A DNA stretch of 39,967 bases from Nocardia mexicana NBRC 108244 (GTDB lineage Bacteria > Actinomycetota > Actinomycetes > Mycobacteriales > Mycobacteriaceae), in contig NZ_BDBV01000123.1 in assembly GCF_001613165.1 (NCBI RefSeq), forward strand, positions 1 to 39,967, given 5' to 3'. The position numbers and the translations under genes were made by a program. Below are positions 7,458-15,844 of this stretch, one piece after another. The number at the start of each line of letters is the position of its first letter. The stretch's first letter is position 1. Below the pieces are notes generated by a model, which searched no databases, had not been told where the DNA came from, and saw only the letters and a program-made list of their open reading frames with translations.

Positions 7458-9485
7458 CTACCAGGTGCGGCCGAGCGGCACGCTGGCGTAACTGGGTGCG
7501 GCAGGGTCCAGTTGAACGTGCTGGGGTTTCAGCCCCGTCTCGAGCAGCATCGGCAGGGCCGGAACGCCTTTCGGGAAGTTGGCGGCGTAGACGTCGATGC
7601 GGAGGCGATGGCCGGGCTGCAGGACGGCCTCGGTGGGGTTGAGGCCGATGTCGAGCGCGACGGGCTGCCCGGGCGTCACCGGGCGGCGGGTGTCGAGCCC
7701 GAGCCGGTAGTGCGGGGCGACGACATCGCCGGTGGCGGAGTATTCGGTTGCGCCGTCGTCGATTTCGCGCATGGAGGCGACGAGCTGCCCGGTGGTGAGC
7801 ATGGTGGAGCGGCCGTCGGGGGCGACATCGTTGACCGTGGCGGTCCAGTACCCGTCGGTCGCGTCGTGAACGGTGTTGAGGTGCAGGTTGATCGGGCCCG
7901 AGAGGACGGTCGGCTCGGCCACGGGCGTACTGGTGAAGGTGAGGCCGTTCATCTCCTGGGGGCGGGCGTCGGCGGTGCAGCCCACCACGATCGACGTGAT
8001 GCCCATGGAGGTTTCGGCCGTGTCGCGGGAACACAGGCTCATGACGCCGGGCGCCACGGTGAGCCGGGCGTTGTCCATCGGCGGGGCGAAGCCCAGGCTG
8101 CCGTCGTGCAGGCTGCCGCCGCCGGTGCCGCTCGGCGCGGCGGACAGGTAGACCCGCTCGTGCGTGACATCGGGGTGCGGGAAGGCGCCGGCGACGCTCC
8201 AGCCCCCGCCCTGCTGCTGGCTGACCACCGGCCCGTAGCCGTCGATGCCGTTGTCGATTCCCTTGAGCCACTTGTCGAACCACGCGCGCTGCAGCACATC
8301 CAGCCGCGGCGGAGCGCCCGACCGGCCGAACCCGGCGCCCGGGTTGAGGTGATAGGTGTCCCCCATCAGCAGCTTCTTCTGCCCCGCGGGCAGCCGTAGG
8401 CCGTTGAACTCGCGCGGTTCCGACATGTTCCAGACGTCGTGCCAGCCGCCGACGACGAAGGTCGGCACCGTGATCGCGCCGAGGTCGTTGGACCAGTCCT
8501 GCCGGAAGGCGCTGCCGGGGTCGAACGCCTGCCGCACATGCGGTGGCAGCTGGTCCAGCGACGGCGTGGTGAGCAGCGCCAAGGCGTAGTCCTCGAAGGC
8601 CATCGGGCTCGCCAATCGGTCGGTGAGCCATCGCGTGTCGAACCGGCCCTGCAGGATGGACTGCAGGTCGGGAACGAACTTGGCCAGATTCACGATCAGC
8701 GGCAGCCCGGGCACCACGGGGCCGATGCCACCGCCCTGGGCCGCGTAGCCGCGCATCAGGTCGGCGCCGCCCTCGATCGGGAAGATCGCCTTCAGCGCAG
8801 GCGGATTCGCCTCGGCGGCGTGGAACTGGTTGATGCCGGAGTAGGACACCCCGTTCATGCCGACCTTGCCGTCGTTCCACGGCTGCCTGCTCACCCAGTC
8901 GATCACCTCGGCGTTGTCCTGCCGCTCGCGCGCCCCGAAGACCTGCCAGATCCCTTGGGAGAAGCCGGTTCCGCGCACATCCACCACGACCTGGGTGTAG
9001 CCGCTCTGCACGAGCCTGCGGTCCACGCCGAGCGTGCGGGTGGCGCCGCCGGACAGCGCCTGGGTGATATCGGTGACGCCCTCGAGGGCCGTGCCGTCGG
9101 CGGCGAGGCTCCCCAGCCAGTTCGTCAGCGGCTCCGACAATCCCGGAATCGACTGCAGCGTATCGAGAATCGTCCACATCAGCTTCGTGTACGGGGTCAT
9201 GTTGAGGATCGACGGCATCGACTCCTCGACGACGCGCCCGGCGGCATCCATCGGCCGATACACGTTGGCCTTCAACACCGTTCCGTCGCTCATGGTGACC
9301 GGCACGTCCCAGTCGACGTGCACACCGGGATACCGGGGCGCCGCATCGTGCGTGGCCGTCCACTGCGCGCCCCGGTCGCCGCCGTCGACGGGCAGCGCCG
9401 GCGCGGCGGGTGCGATAGCGGTGGCCGAGACCAGCAGGGCGGCCGCGACCGCCAGCAACGGGACACAGCGTGTCAGTGCTCTCAT
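7458..9485 (-). CDS. Secreted CocE/NonD-family alpha/beta hydrolase
   Basis: Predicted exported serine hydrolase of 675 aa in the X-Pro dipeptidyl-peptidase S15/CocE group. A signal peptide (CVPLLAVAAALLVSATAIAPAAPA) is followed by the alpha/beta hydrolase core with nucleophile Ser214 in GVSYSG, and by the C-terminal jelly-roll domain of the family (PGQPVALDIGLNPTEAVLQPGHRLRIDVYAANFP is typical). It is longer than cocaine esterase (574 aa). Family members cleave esters, amides or X-Pro peptides; the substrate here is unknown. ATG 9485 is preferred over GTG 9497 because AGGTGGTGG precedes it. The gene follows a TetR gene on the same strand, with a 20-bp dyad between them overlapping the likely promoter. 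Confidence 0.88.
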   Translation of the reverse strand: MRALTRCVPLLAVAAALLVSATAIAPAAPALPVDGGDRGAQWTATHDAAPRYPGVHVDWDVPVTMSDGTVLKANVYRPMDAAGRVVEESMPSILNMTPYTKLMWTILDTLQSIPGLSEPLTNWLGSLAADGTALEGVTDITQALSGGATRTLGVDRRLVQSGYTQVVVDVRGTGFSQGIWQVFGARERQDNAEVIDWVSRQPWNDGKVGMNGVSYSGINQFHAAEANPPALKAIFPIEGGADLMRGYAAQGGGIGPVVPGLPLIVNLAKFVPDLQSILQGRFDTRWLTDRLASPMAFEDYALALLTTPSLDQLPPHVRQAFDPGSAFRQDWSNDLGAITVPTFVVGGWHDVWNMSEPREFNGLRLPAGQKKLLMGDTYHLNPGAGFGRSGAPPRLDVLQRAWFDKWLKGIDNGIDGYGPVVSQQQGGGWSVAGAFPHPDVTHERVYLSAAPSGTGGGSLHDGSLGFAPPMDNARLTVAPGVMSLCSRDTAETSMGITSIVVGCTADARPQEMNGLTFTSTPVAEPTVLSGPINLHLNTVHDATDGYWTATVNDVAPDGRSTMLTTGQLVASMREIDDGATEYSATGDVVAPHYRLGLDTRRPVTPGQPVALDIGLNPTEAVLQPGHRLRIDVYAANFPKGVPALPMLLETGLKPQHVQLDPAAPSYASVPLGRTW

Positions 9486-9535
9486 CGCAGCCACCACCTG
9501 TCGGCGAACATCGTCATGCCGACACGGTAACGCTA

Positions 9536-9555
9536 TATAAACATTTGTGTCTATA
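9536..9555. promoter_or_regulatory. 20-bp dyad between TetR gene and CocE-type hydrolase gene
   Basis: TATAAACA-N4-TGTCTATA; arms match at 7 of 8 positions. It overlaps the TetR stop codon and lies just upstream of TAGCGT, a possible -10 of the hydrolase gene on the minus strand. An AT-only arm pattern stands out in this GC-rich DNA. An operator for the adjacent TetR protein is inferred. Confidence 0.65.
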
Positions 9556-10195
9556 GATTCGGAAAGGAGTCCCAGACAATCCGTCCGAGCCGCATGATGT
9601 GGCCGCGCAGCTCGCGCACCGCGGCCAGATCACCGGCCACGATCCGCGCCGTGGCCAGCGAGAGCACCGCGCCGACGAAGGCCTCGCACGCCGTCCGCTG
9701 CCCGTCGGTGGTCGCCCCCAGCCGGTCCGCGATGGAGTCCGCCACCATGCGATGCATCGCGAAGCGCCGCTGCAGCAGCTCCGGACCGGCCGCATAGGAA
9801 TCGACCAGGAAGATCCGGGCCAGCGCCGGTTCCTCCGACAGCGTCTCCAGGTAGGCGCCGAGCGCCTGCTCGACCTGTTCCATCGGCTCCGCCCGCGCCC
9901 CCTGCGCCGACAGTGCCGCGCCGATCCGCCGCGCCACCTCCTCGGCGAGGGTGTCGTAGGCCGCGACGAAACAGGCCTCCTTGTTGGTGAAGTGCTCGTA
10001 GAACGTCAGCCGCGACACCCGCGCCCGTTTCAGGACATCGGCGACCGTCGTTGCGGCATAACCCTTCTCGGCCACGACCTCCGCCATCGCGAGCATCAAC
10101 CGGCCGCGCTGCGACGCCGCGACCTCCTCCCGGGACAGTGCGTGCACACCGCGCGGGAGCGGCGTGGGCGTGCTGGGCGATCGCCGGTGATTCAC
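9551..10195 (-). CDS. TetR-family transcriptional regulator
   Basis: Predicted repressor of 214 aa. The N-terminal HTH reads AMAEVVAEKGYAATTVADVLKRARVSRLTFYEHFTNKEACFVAAYD, a classic TetR pattern, followed by an all-helical ligand-binding domain. The start is GTG 10195: TACGAT (10202-10207, minus strand) lies exactly 6 nt upstream, which fits a leaderless transcript; the longer frame reaching 10303 is Arg-rich and looks non-coding. It lies directly upstream of the secreted hydrolase gene on the same strand and is divergent from the amidase gene. The dyad at 9536-9555 suggests it controls the hydrolase. The ligand is unknown. Confidence 0.87.
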   Translation of the reverse strand: MNHRRSPSTPTPLPRGVHALSREEVAASQRGRLMLAMAEVVAEKGYAATTVADVLKRARVSRLTFYEHFTNKEACFVAAYDTLAEEVARRIGAALSAQGARAEPMEQVEQALGAYLETLSEEPALARIFLVDSYAAGPELLQRRFAMHRMVADSIADRLGATTDGQRTACEAFVGAVLSLATARIVAGDLAAVRELRGHIMRLGRIVWDSFPNL

Positions 10196-10463
10196 GCCCC
10201 GATCGTAGGCGGCTCGCCGCGGGCGCCGGGCTCGCCGCGACACTCGGCGCGGCTCCCGGTGTTCCGGGCCCCGACGTGGCGTAATTGAGCCCTGCGCGAG
10301 CACGCGGGGTCCGCCGGGTCGTACTCTGTCCGGGCTCGGCGCGCAGGGACCCGGGCACGGCGCGCGAACGTAACACGTATGTAGCCCGCGGCCGACATGA
10401 CAGCAGCCTCACCTGGCGACAATGCGGTGCGGCGGTCCGGTATCAGCACATTCGGGAGGCGGG

Positions 10464-12065
10464 ATGGCACACGGCACGGCAATGCCGTCCGGCGGGGACG
10501 CGCGGCCGCGGCGGTCGCGGCGCGAATTTCTCGCCCTCGCGGGTGCCGCCGGTGCGGGCCTGGCGCTGACCGGGCTCTCCCCCGGGCCCGCCCGGGCGCA
10601 CACCTCCGCATCGGAGGCGGCGGAGATGTCGATCCGGCAGCTGCGCAACGCCCTCGACGGCGGCGCGTTCACCTCGCGGGACCTGCTGGGCTACTACCTC
10701 GAGCGAATCGACGCCTACGACCGCGACGGGCCCGGGATCAACTCGATCATCACCGTCGCACCGGCGGCACAGGATACGGCCGCCGCCCTCGATGCCGAAC
10801 GCGCCCGCACCGGCGCACGCGGTCCGCTGCACGGCATACCGATCATCCTCAAGGACAACTTCGACACCTCGGACCTCCCGACAACGGCGGGCAGCACGAT
10901 GTTCCGGGACTACGTGCCCGAGCGCGACGCCACCGTCACCCGCCGGTTGCGCGAGGCGGGCGCGATCGTGCTGGCGAAGGCGAATATGCACGAGTGGGCG
11001 GTGGGCGCGACCACCCTCAGCTCGCTGGGCGGGCAGACCCGCAACCCCTACGACATCACGCGCAATCCGGGCGGTTCCAGCGGCGGTACCGCCGCGGCGG
11101 TAGCCGCCGGGTTCGTCGCGGCCGGGCTCGGCACCGATACGCTGGGGTCCGTCCGGATCCCGGCCGCTCGCAACAACTGCGTCGGCCTCCGGCCGACGGC
11201 CGGGCTGGTGAGCCGGGCCGGGATCATCCCGCTGTCGACGACGCAGGACACCGCCGGGCCGATCACCCGGACCGTCGCCGACGCGGCCCAGATCCTCGAC
11301 GTCATCGCCGGGCCCGATCCCGCCGACCCCAGCACGGTGGGCGCCCAGCGTCCGTCGTCCGGCTACGTGTCACTCCTGGATTCGAATGCGCTGGCGGGCA
11401 AGCGCATCGGCATCGTCGACCACTTCTTCGGCGATCCGGCGGACCCCGCCCGGGCGGCCACCAACGCGGTCATCGACCGGGCGATCGAGGATATGGCCGC
11501 GCTGGGCGCGCAGTTCGTCCACGTCGGCGATCCGGGCGCGGCCGCATCGCTGGCCGCCGAGCTGACCGAATACGAGTTCCGGCAGGCGATCGACAAATAC
11601 CTCGCCGACGCCGGCGCCCCGCCCCCGGCCCGCAACCTGTGGGAGATCATCGCGTCCAATACCGCCGTGCCCGACGTGCAGGCGGTGCTCATCACCTACC
11701 TGCCGTTCACCACCGAGTCCCCGCTGTACCACGCCGCCTCCGCGGCCCGCGCGGCGATGATCGACTACACGCTGAGCGTGCTCGACGACATCGAGCTGGA
11801 CGCCCTGGTCTACCCGACCACCCAGACCCCGGCACCACTGCTGTCCACCGGCGCCCAGGCCCAGCAGACGATGGACATGCTGGCCGAGGGCCGCAGCCCG
11901 GTCACCGGCCTGCCCGCCATCACGGTCCCGGCCGGGTTCACCGACGAGGGCCTGCCGATCGGCGTCGAGCTGCTGGGCCGGCCGTTCGACGACGGCGCCC
12001 TCCTCGCCATGGCCTACGCCTACGAGCAGGCCACTGGGCACCGCAGGCCGCCGCCGCTGGGCTGA
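10464..12065 (+). CDS. Tat-exported amidase (amidase signature family)
   Basis: Amidase of 533 aa with the full Ser-cisSer-Lys triad at family spacing: Lys130 (ILKDNF), Ser205 (GGSSGGT) and nucleophile Ser229 (TLGSVRIPAA). The N-terminus carries a twin-arginine signal, RRSRREFLALAGAAGAGLALTG with a cleavage site near ARAH, so the enzyme should be folded in the cytoplasm and exported. Family members hydrolyse amide bonds of diverse small molecules; the substrate here is not readable. ATG 10464 is chosen because GGGAGGCGGG ends right before it and the Tat motif begins soon after. It is divergent from the TetR gene at 9551-10195 (268 bp between) and convergent with the TetR gene at 12074 (8-bp gap). 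Confidence 0.93.
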   Translation: MAHGTAMPSGGDARPRRSRREFLALAGAAGAGLALTGLSPGPARAHTSASEAAEMSIRQLRNALDGGAFTSRDLLGYYLERIDAYDRDGPGINSIITVAPAAQDTAAALDAERARTGARGPLHGIPIILKDNFDTSDLPTTAGSTMFRDYVPERDATVTRRLREAGAIVLAKANMHEWAVGATTLSSLGGQTRNPYDITRNPGGSSGGTAAAVAAGFVAAGLGTDTLGSVRIPAARNNCVGLRPTAGLVSRAGIIPLSTTQDTAGPITRTVADAAQILDVIAGPDPADPSTVGAQRPSSGYVSLLDSNALAGKRIGIVDHFFGDPADPARAATNAVIDRAIEDMAALGAQFVHVGDPGAAASLAAELTEYEFRQAIDKYLADAGAPPPARNLWEIIASNTAVPDVQAVLITYLPFTTESPLYHAASAARAAMIDYTLSVLDDIELDALVYPTTQTPAPLLSTGAQAQQTMDMLAEGRSPVTGLPAITVPAGFTDEGLPIGVELLGRPFDDGALLAMAYAYEQATGHRRPPPLG

Positions 12066-12073
12066 GCCGAGAG

Positions 12074-12667
12074 CTATCGGCGCAGCGAGCCGATCAGCAT
12101 CGAGATCGCCGTGAGCATGTCCGCGCGCCGCCGGTCCCGCTCGGATTCCGGAGCGGCCGCCACCCACCGCGAGGCGTCGACCAGCGCGCCGTTGAGCAGA
12201 ACGGCGAGGCCGCGCGCGGGCATCTCGGCGGCGATGACACCCGCGTCCTGACCCCGGACGATCAGTGCCGCAATCGATTCCACGCACTGCGTGTTGGCCG
12301 CGTCGACCGTGCGGCCGAGCACCGCCGGGGCATCCTGGAACAGGATGCGCTGGACATCGGGCCGGAGAGTCAGCTCGAGGTCCGCCCGGGCCCGCAGCTC
12401 CAGCGCGGTGACCGCGTCGCGCTCCCGGGCCGAGATCTCGTTGAGCTGCTCGTCGAGTTCGGCGTCCACGTCGGCGACCACCGCCGCGAGCAGGCCGCTC
12501 TTACCGCCGAAATGGTGGTAGAGCGCACCGCGGGTCAGCCCGGCGGCCGCGGTCAGATCGTCCATGGACGTCTCCGCGTACCCGTATTCGCCGAAGTAGT
12601 GGCGAGCCGACGCGAGCAGCTTCGCCCTGGTCTCCTCGAGCATGTCGGCACGCGTACGGCTACCCAT
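12074..12667 (-). CDS. TetR-family regulator divergent from MFS transporter
   Basis: A 197-aa TetR repressor: HTH region LLASARHYFGEYGYAETSMDDLTAAAGLTRGALYHHFGGKSGLLAAVV at residues ~17-64, then the helical effector domain. ATG 12667 is preceded by a strong GGAGGTGAGG. It is divergent from an MFS efflux-type transporter, the classic repressor/efflux pump layout. Two perfect palindromes sharing the core ACATACG-N3-CGTATGT fill the 109-bp gap, the first only 15 bp upstream of its start codon, so autoregulation plus control of the transporter is strongly suggested. Confidence 0.92.
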   Translation of the reverse strand: MGSRTRADMLEETRAKLLASARHYFGEYGYAETSMDDLTAAAGLTRGALYHHFGGKSGLLAAVVADVDAELDEQLNEISARERDAVTALELRARADLELTLRPDVQRILFQDAPAVLGRTVDAANTQCVESIAALIVRGQDAGVIAAEMPARGLAVLLNGALVDASRWVAAAPESERDRRRADMLTAISMLIGSLRR

Positions 12668-12681
12668 CGAACCTCACCTCC

Positions 12682-12724
12682 GGCACGCTATTTGACATAC
12701 GCGTCGTATGTCAAATAGCGTGCC
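12682..12724. promoter_or_regulatory. 43-bp perfect palindrome (20-bp arms, 3-bp centre)
   Basis: Arms begin GGCACGCTATTTGACATACG and match perfectly over 20 bp around a 3-bp centre. The inner ACATACG-N3-CGTATGT core is shared with the palindrome at 12726-12750. This is a presumed operator of the TetR protein at 12074-12667. Its extent exceeds what one TetR dimer normally contacts, so two overlapping dimers or an RNA hairpin are possible. Confidence 0.85.
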
Positions 12725-12725
12725 C

Positions 12726-12750
12726 GTTCACATACGGCGCGTATGTGAAC
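12726..12750. promoter_or_regulatory. 25-bp perfect palindrome, second TetR-type operator
   Basis: GTTCACATACG-N3-CGTATGTGAAC, perfect 11-bp arms, sharing the core of the larger palindrome; centres are 35 bp apart. It lies 26 bp upstream of the MFS start codon. Confidence 0.82.
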
Positions 12751-12776
12751 CGGGGGATTCGAGGAAGGGAAACGCT

Positions 12777-14006
12777 ATGTTCGGCGCGTACGGTGAGCTG
12801 TTCAGGTCGCCGGGAGCCATACCACTGACCACTGCCGGACTGCTGGCGCGAATGCCGTTGTCCATGGTGGGAATCGGGCTCATCACGATGGTCGCGCAGA
12901 GCGGCGACGGTTTCGGGCTCGCCGGCGGGCTGGCCGCGACCTACGCGGTGTCGACCGCCGTGGCGGCGCCCCAGGTGTCGCGGCTGGTCGACCGGCTGGG
13001 ACAGCGGCGGGTGATCCCGGTGGCAGCCGGGATCAGCGTGGCGGCGCTGGGCGCCCTGCTGCTCACCTCGGCGCTGTCGGGCCCGGCCTGGCTGCTGTTC
13101 GCCTTCGCGGTCTGCGCGGGCGCCGCGCCGAGTGCTCCGGCACTGGTGCGGGCGAGATGGACCGAGCTGCACCGTGACTCGCCGCTGCTGCACACGGCCT
13201 TCTCCTGGGAGACGGTGCTCGACGAGGTGTGTTTCATTGTCGGCCCGCCGATCTCGATCGGGCTCAGCGTCGCGCTGTTCCCCGAGGCTGGTCCGCTCGT
13301 CGCGGGCGTACTGCTGCTGATCGGCACGATATGGCTTGCCGCGCAACGCCGTACCGAACCGGCCATCGGTGCCGCCGCGCGGCAATCGCTGATCGGGGCG
13401 CTGCGGCATCGGGTGGTGTGGATGGTCGCGCTGGTGATGGTCGCCATGGGCACCATCGCCGGGACCATCGATGTGGTGAGTGTCGCGTTCGCGCAGCGGC
13501 AGGGCGAGCCCGCGGCCGCCAGCGTGGTGCTCTCGGTCTACGCCCTGGGCTCGTGCGTCTCCGGATTCGTCTTCGGCAGTAGGAAACTCGCGCGATCGGC
13601 CGAGCGGCTGCTCGCCCTGGCCATTCTGGCGACCGCGGTGATGACGCTGCCACTGCTGCTGGTGCACTCGATCGCCACGCTGGCGGCGGCGATGCTGGTC
13701 GCCGGGGTGTTCTTCGCACCGGCCATGATCCTCTCCGGGCAGGTGGTCGAGTCCCAGGTCTCCCCGCGCGCGCTCACCGAGGCCCTGACCTGGTCAACGG
13801 CCGGGCTGGGGTTCGGTGTCGCCATCGGGCCGGCCGCCGCCGGGCCGATCATCGACGCCTACGGCGCGCGGGCGGCGTTCGGGGTGACGGTCGCGGCCGG
13901 TGCCGCCGTGGCCATCCTCGCCCTGGTGGTCCACCGGACCTTCCGCACCCCGGCGCGCACGGAATCGCTACCGGCCCAGGCCGTTCCGGCCGGATGTGCC
14001 GAATGA
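12777..14006 (+). CDS. MFS transporter
   Basis: A 409-aa integral membrane protein with about twelve hydrophobic segments, consistent with the major facilitator superfamily; an MFS-like loop VSRLVDRLGQRRVIPVAA lies after the second span. ATG 12777 is chosen because GAGGAAGGGAA lies 5 nt upstream; the longer frame would start inside the operator region. It is divergent from a TetR repressor gene with two shared operators, so efflux of a compound sensed by that repressor is the likely role. The substrate is unknown. It is convergent with the antigen-85-like gene (14-bp gap). Confidence 0.9.
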   Translation: MFGAYGELFRSPGAIPLTTAGLLARMPLSMVGIGLITMVAQSGDGFGLAGGLAATYAVSTAVAAPQVSRLVDRLGQRRVIPVAAGISVAALGALLLTSALSGPAWLLFAFAVCAGAAPSAPALVRARWTELHRDSPLLHTAFSWETVLDEVCFIVGPPISIGLSVALFPEAGPLVAGVLLLIGTIWLAAQRRTEPAIGAAARQSLIGALRHRVVWMVALVMVAMGTIAGTIDVVSVAFAQRQGEPAAASVVLSVYALGSCVSGFVFGSRKLARSAERLLALAILATAVMTLPLLLVHSIATLAAAMLVAGVFFAPAMILSGQVVESQVSPRALTEALTWSTAGLGFGVAIGPAAAGPIIDAYGARAAFGVTVAAGAAVAILALVVHRTFRTPARTESLPAQAVPAGCAE

Positions 14007-14020
14007 GCAGCGGACCGGGA

Positions 14021-15100
14021 TCACAGCCCCATTCCGGCGGCCAGGACGGGCCAGGACTGTTTGAACGCGTCCTGCCAGTAGCCCCAGGAGTGCGTGCCGT
14101 TCGGCGTGTAGTCGAAGGTCGCGGGAATCCCCAACTCGCCCAGTCGATTCTGCAGATTGCGGGTGCAGGCGTTGACCCCGGCCTCGATGATGCCGCCGAG
14201 CAGGATCTGGTTCGCCAGGGTGTCGGGGGTGCGGGTGGTGCCGTAGGTCAGGAAGGGGCTGTCGAGGGTGTCGTGCGGGCCGGGCACGCCGTTGCCCGCC
14301 GAGACGAACAGGTTCAGCCCGCGCAGCCGGGCGGCGTGCACGTAGGGGTCGTTCGCCGCCCAGAGCGGGCTGTGGTCGGGCCCCCACATATTGACCGGGT
14401 CGCCGTGGCCCCAGAACTCGACCATGGTCTTCACCACGCGCTGCCCGATCGGATCGCTGGTCTGGGCGCATCCGCTGTAGGAGGCGACGCTGCGATACAG
14501 GCCGGGTGTGCCCATCGCCAGCGCCAGCACCGAATCGCCCGCCATCGACAGTCCCGCGATCGCGTTGAGTCCGTTGCCGCCCAGGGCCGCGTCGACCAGC
14601 GGCGGGAGTTCCGCGGTGAGGAACGTCGTCCATTTGTTGCGGCCGAGGACGGGATCGTCGGCGAGCCAATCGGTGTACATGCTCCAGGCGCCGCCGATCG
14701 GCTGCACGATATTGGCGTTCTTGTCGTCCAGGAACCGCAGCACGTCGGTCATGGTGTTCCAGGTGTTGAGATCCTCACCGCCGCCGGAACCGTTGAGCAG
14801 GTAGAGAACCGGGCGCGGCGCGGAGGCGTCGGCGGGCCGCTGCACGTCGACCCGGATCTCCTTGCTCATCGCCGCCGAATACACCGACAACGTCAGGTGC
14901 CGTTCGTCGTGGATGGTGAAGTTCGCGATCCGCGACCCGTCGGCCGTGGTGGGCGATTCCGGTAATTGCCCCGAGGAGGTGATCGGATCGGCCGATGCGG
15001 CGGCCGATCCGCCGCCCGCTCCGACCGCGCCGGACAGCGCGATGGTCGTCGCCATCACCGCGGCGATCGCGGCGGCCCGCACCGCGTTCCCTGGTGTCAC
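14021..15100 (-). CDS. Antigen 85-like mycolyltransferase/esterase, secreted
   Basis: Exported alpha/beta hydrolase of 359 aa related to the Ag85/Fbp mycolyltransferases, which move mycolic acids onto trehalose and arabinogalactan. Signal peptide: AVRAAAIAAVMATTIALSGAVGAG with Ala-rich cleavage region. Family landmarks: SMYTDW (SFYSDW in Ag85), TFLTAELPPLVDA, nucleophile Ser185 in AGLSMAGDS, MWGPDHSPLWAANDP, and catalytic His337 in PNGTHSWGYW. The start is GTG 15100, with GGGGAGA about 8 nt upstream; the next upstream frame adds a non-signal-like stretch. It supports assignment of the host to mycolate-bearing actinobacteria. Whether it is a true mycolyltransferase or a side-branch esterase cannot be decided by eye. 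Confidence 0.9.
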   Translation of the reverse strand: MTPGNAVRAAAIAAVMATTIALSGAVGAGGGSAAASADPITSSGQLPESPTTADGSRIANFTIHDERHLTLSVYSAAMSKEIRVDVQRPADASAPRPVLYLLNGSGGGEDLNTWNTMTDVLRFLDDKNANIVQPIGGAWSMYTDWLADDPVLGRNKWTTFLTAELPPLVDAALGGNGLNAIAGLSMAGDSVLALAMGTPGLYRSVASYSGCAQTSDPIGQRVVKTMVEFWGHGDPVNMWGPDHSPLWAANDPYVHAARLRGLNLFVSAGNGVPGPHDTLDSPFLTYGTTRTPDTLANQILLGGIIEAGVNACTRNLQNRLGELGIPATFDYTPNGTHSWGYWQDAFKQSWPVLAAGMGL

Positions 15101-15181
15101 CGTGAAATCTCCCCATAGCTCAATGCAACTCGGCAATCTACCACCCGCCGGATGGGGTCTGGGAGCAGCGGGGTCGGGCGG

Positions 15182-15394
15182 CTACGCGGCCTCGTCGTAG
15201 AGGTGGTCGAAGACGCCCTCTCGCAGCGTGACGGCCTCGAGCCGGGATCGGACCTCCGCCAGCAGGGCGGGCGGAACGGCGGAATCCCGCGCCGCGGTGC
15301 GATGCACGTGATAAAGCCACCCCGAGGCCCGCAGTAATTCGACAATTGCCTGGTCGAAATCTTCTACAGCTTGTTTCAGATCGAGATTGTCCAC
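15182..15394 (-). CDS. Small protein of unknown function (70 aa)
   Basis: No family recognised. The acidic, mostly helical 70-aa protein begins at GTG 15394 with GAAGGAA at good spacing. It contains two Trp/Tyr-rich turns (ASGWLYHVHRTAA, VFDHLYDEAA). The first ~20 codons are less GC-biased than the rest. It sits between the antigen-85-like gene and another small gene on the same strand. Confidence 0.6.
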   Translation of the reverse strand: MDNLDLKQAVEDFDQAIVELLRASGWLYHVHRTAARDSAVPPALLAEVRSRLEAVTLREGVFDHLYDEAA

Positions 15395-15471
15395 GAGATT
15401 CCTTCACAACAGAAACCTCGACTCTACCGGAGACCGTCCGCCCGGTTCGGTGACCTCGGCCACGCGCACCG

Positions 15472-15810
15472 TCAGCGGGCACTCCGATGATCTTCCGCGA
15501 TTTCCGGGAATCGATCGAGGAGATTGTCCAGGCAGCGATGCACCTCCCGCAGATCGCGGCGGAGCCGATGGGATTCGGCGGTCGAACGCGGCGTGCCCCG
15601 CCGGGTCCGCGCGATGGCCTGGACGGCGGCGGTCAGTGTCTCGGCCTCCGAGGTGAGGAGGCGGTAGAACTCCCGCGCCTGTTCGACGTCGGATCGGTCC
15701 CGCACAGGGTGCTCGCCACCGGGCCGAACGGCCACGTCGGCGGCTCTCGGGCCGGGGCGGGCACCGGGTGGATCGTCGTGTCGGAGGTGCAGGGCCCGAG
15801 CGTCGTTCAT
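15472..15810 (-). CDS. Small protein of unknown function (112 aa)
   Basis: No family recognised. The N-terminal ~40 residues are Pro/Arg/Asp-rich and probably disordered; residues ~42-112 look like a charged helical hairpin (EQAREFYRLLTSEAETLTAAVQ, then RRDLREVHRCLDNLLDRF). Codon third positions are mostly G/C. The start ATG 15810 is supported by a promoter-like TTGACG-N16-TAACCA on the minus strand ending 6 nt upstream, implying a leaderless mRNA. A competing plus-strand frame (15487-16029) lacks start signals and was rejected. Confidence 0.55.
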   Translation of the reverse strand: MNDARALHLRHDDPPGARPGPRAADVAVRPGGEHPVRDRSDVEQAREFYRLLTSEAETLTAAVQAIARTRRGTPRSTAESHRLRRDLREVHRCLDNLLDRFPEIAEDHRSAR

Positions 15811-15816
15811 AACTCA

Positions 15817-15844
15817 TGGTTACGTCAGGATGAACGGCCGTCAA
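15817..15844 (-). promoter_or_regulatory. Putative leaderless promoter of the 112-aa gene
   Basis: TTGACG (15839-15844), 16-nt spacer, TAACCA (15817-15822), then 6 nt to the ATG at 15810, all on the minus strand. Confidence 0.5.

Noticed and set aside
6324..8399. 691-codon plus-strand frame across the beta-helix and hydrolase genes
   Set aside because: Low-complexity Gly/Arg/His composition with no domain; it spans two well-supported minus-strand genes.
10370..10385. ACACGTATGTAG upstream of the amidase resembling a half-site of the TetR/MFS operator
   Set aside because: Only one half-site (CGTATGT) without a dyad partner; could be chance.
10397..12718. 773-codon plus-strand frame over the amidase gene
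   Set aside because: Shifted frame of the amidase, Arg/His-rich, no start signal; the amidase frame has Tat signal, triad and ribosome-binding site.
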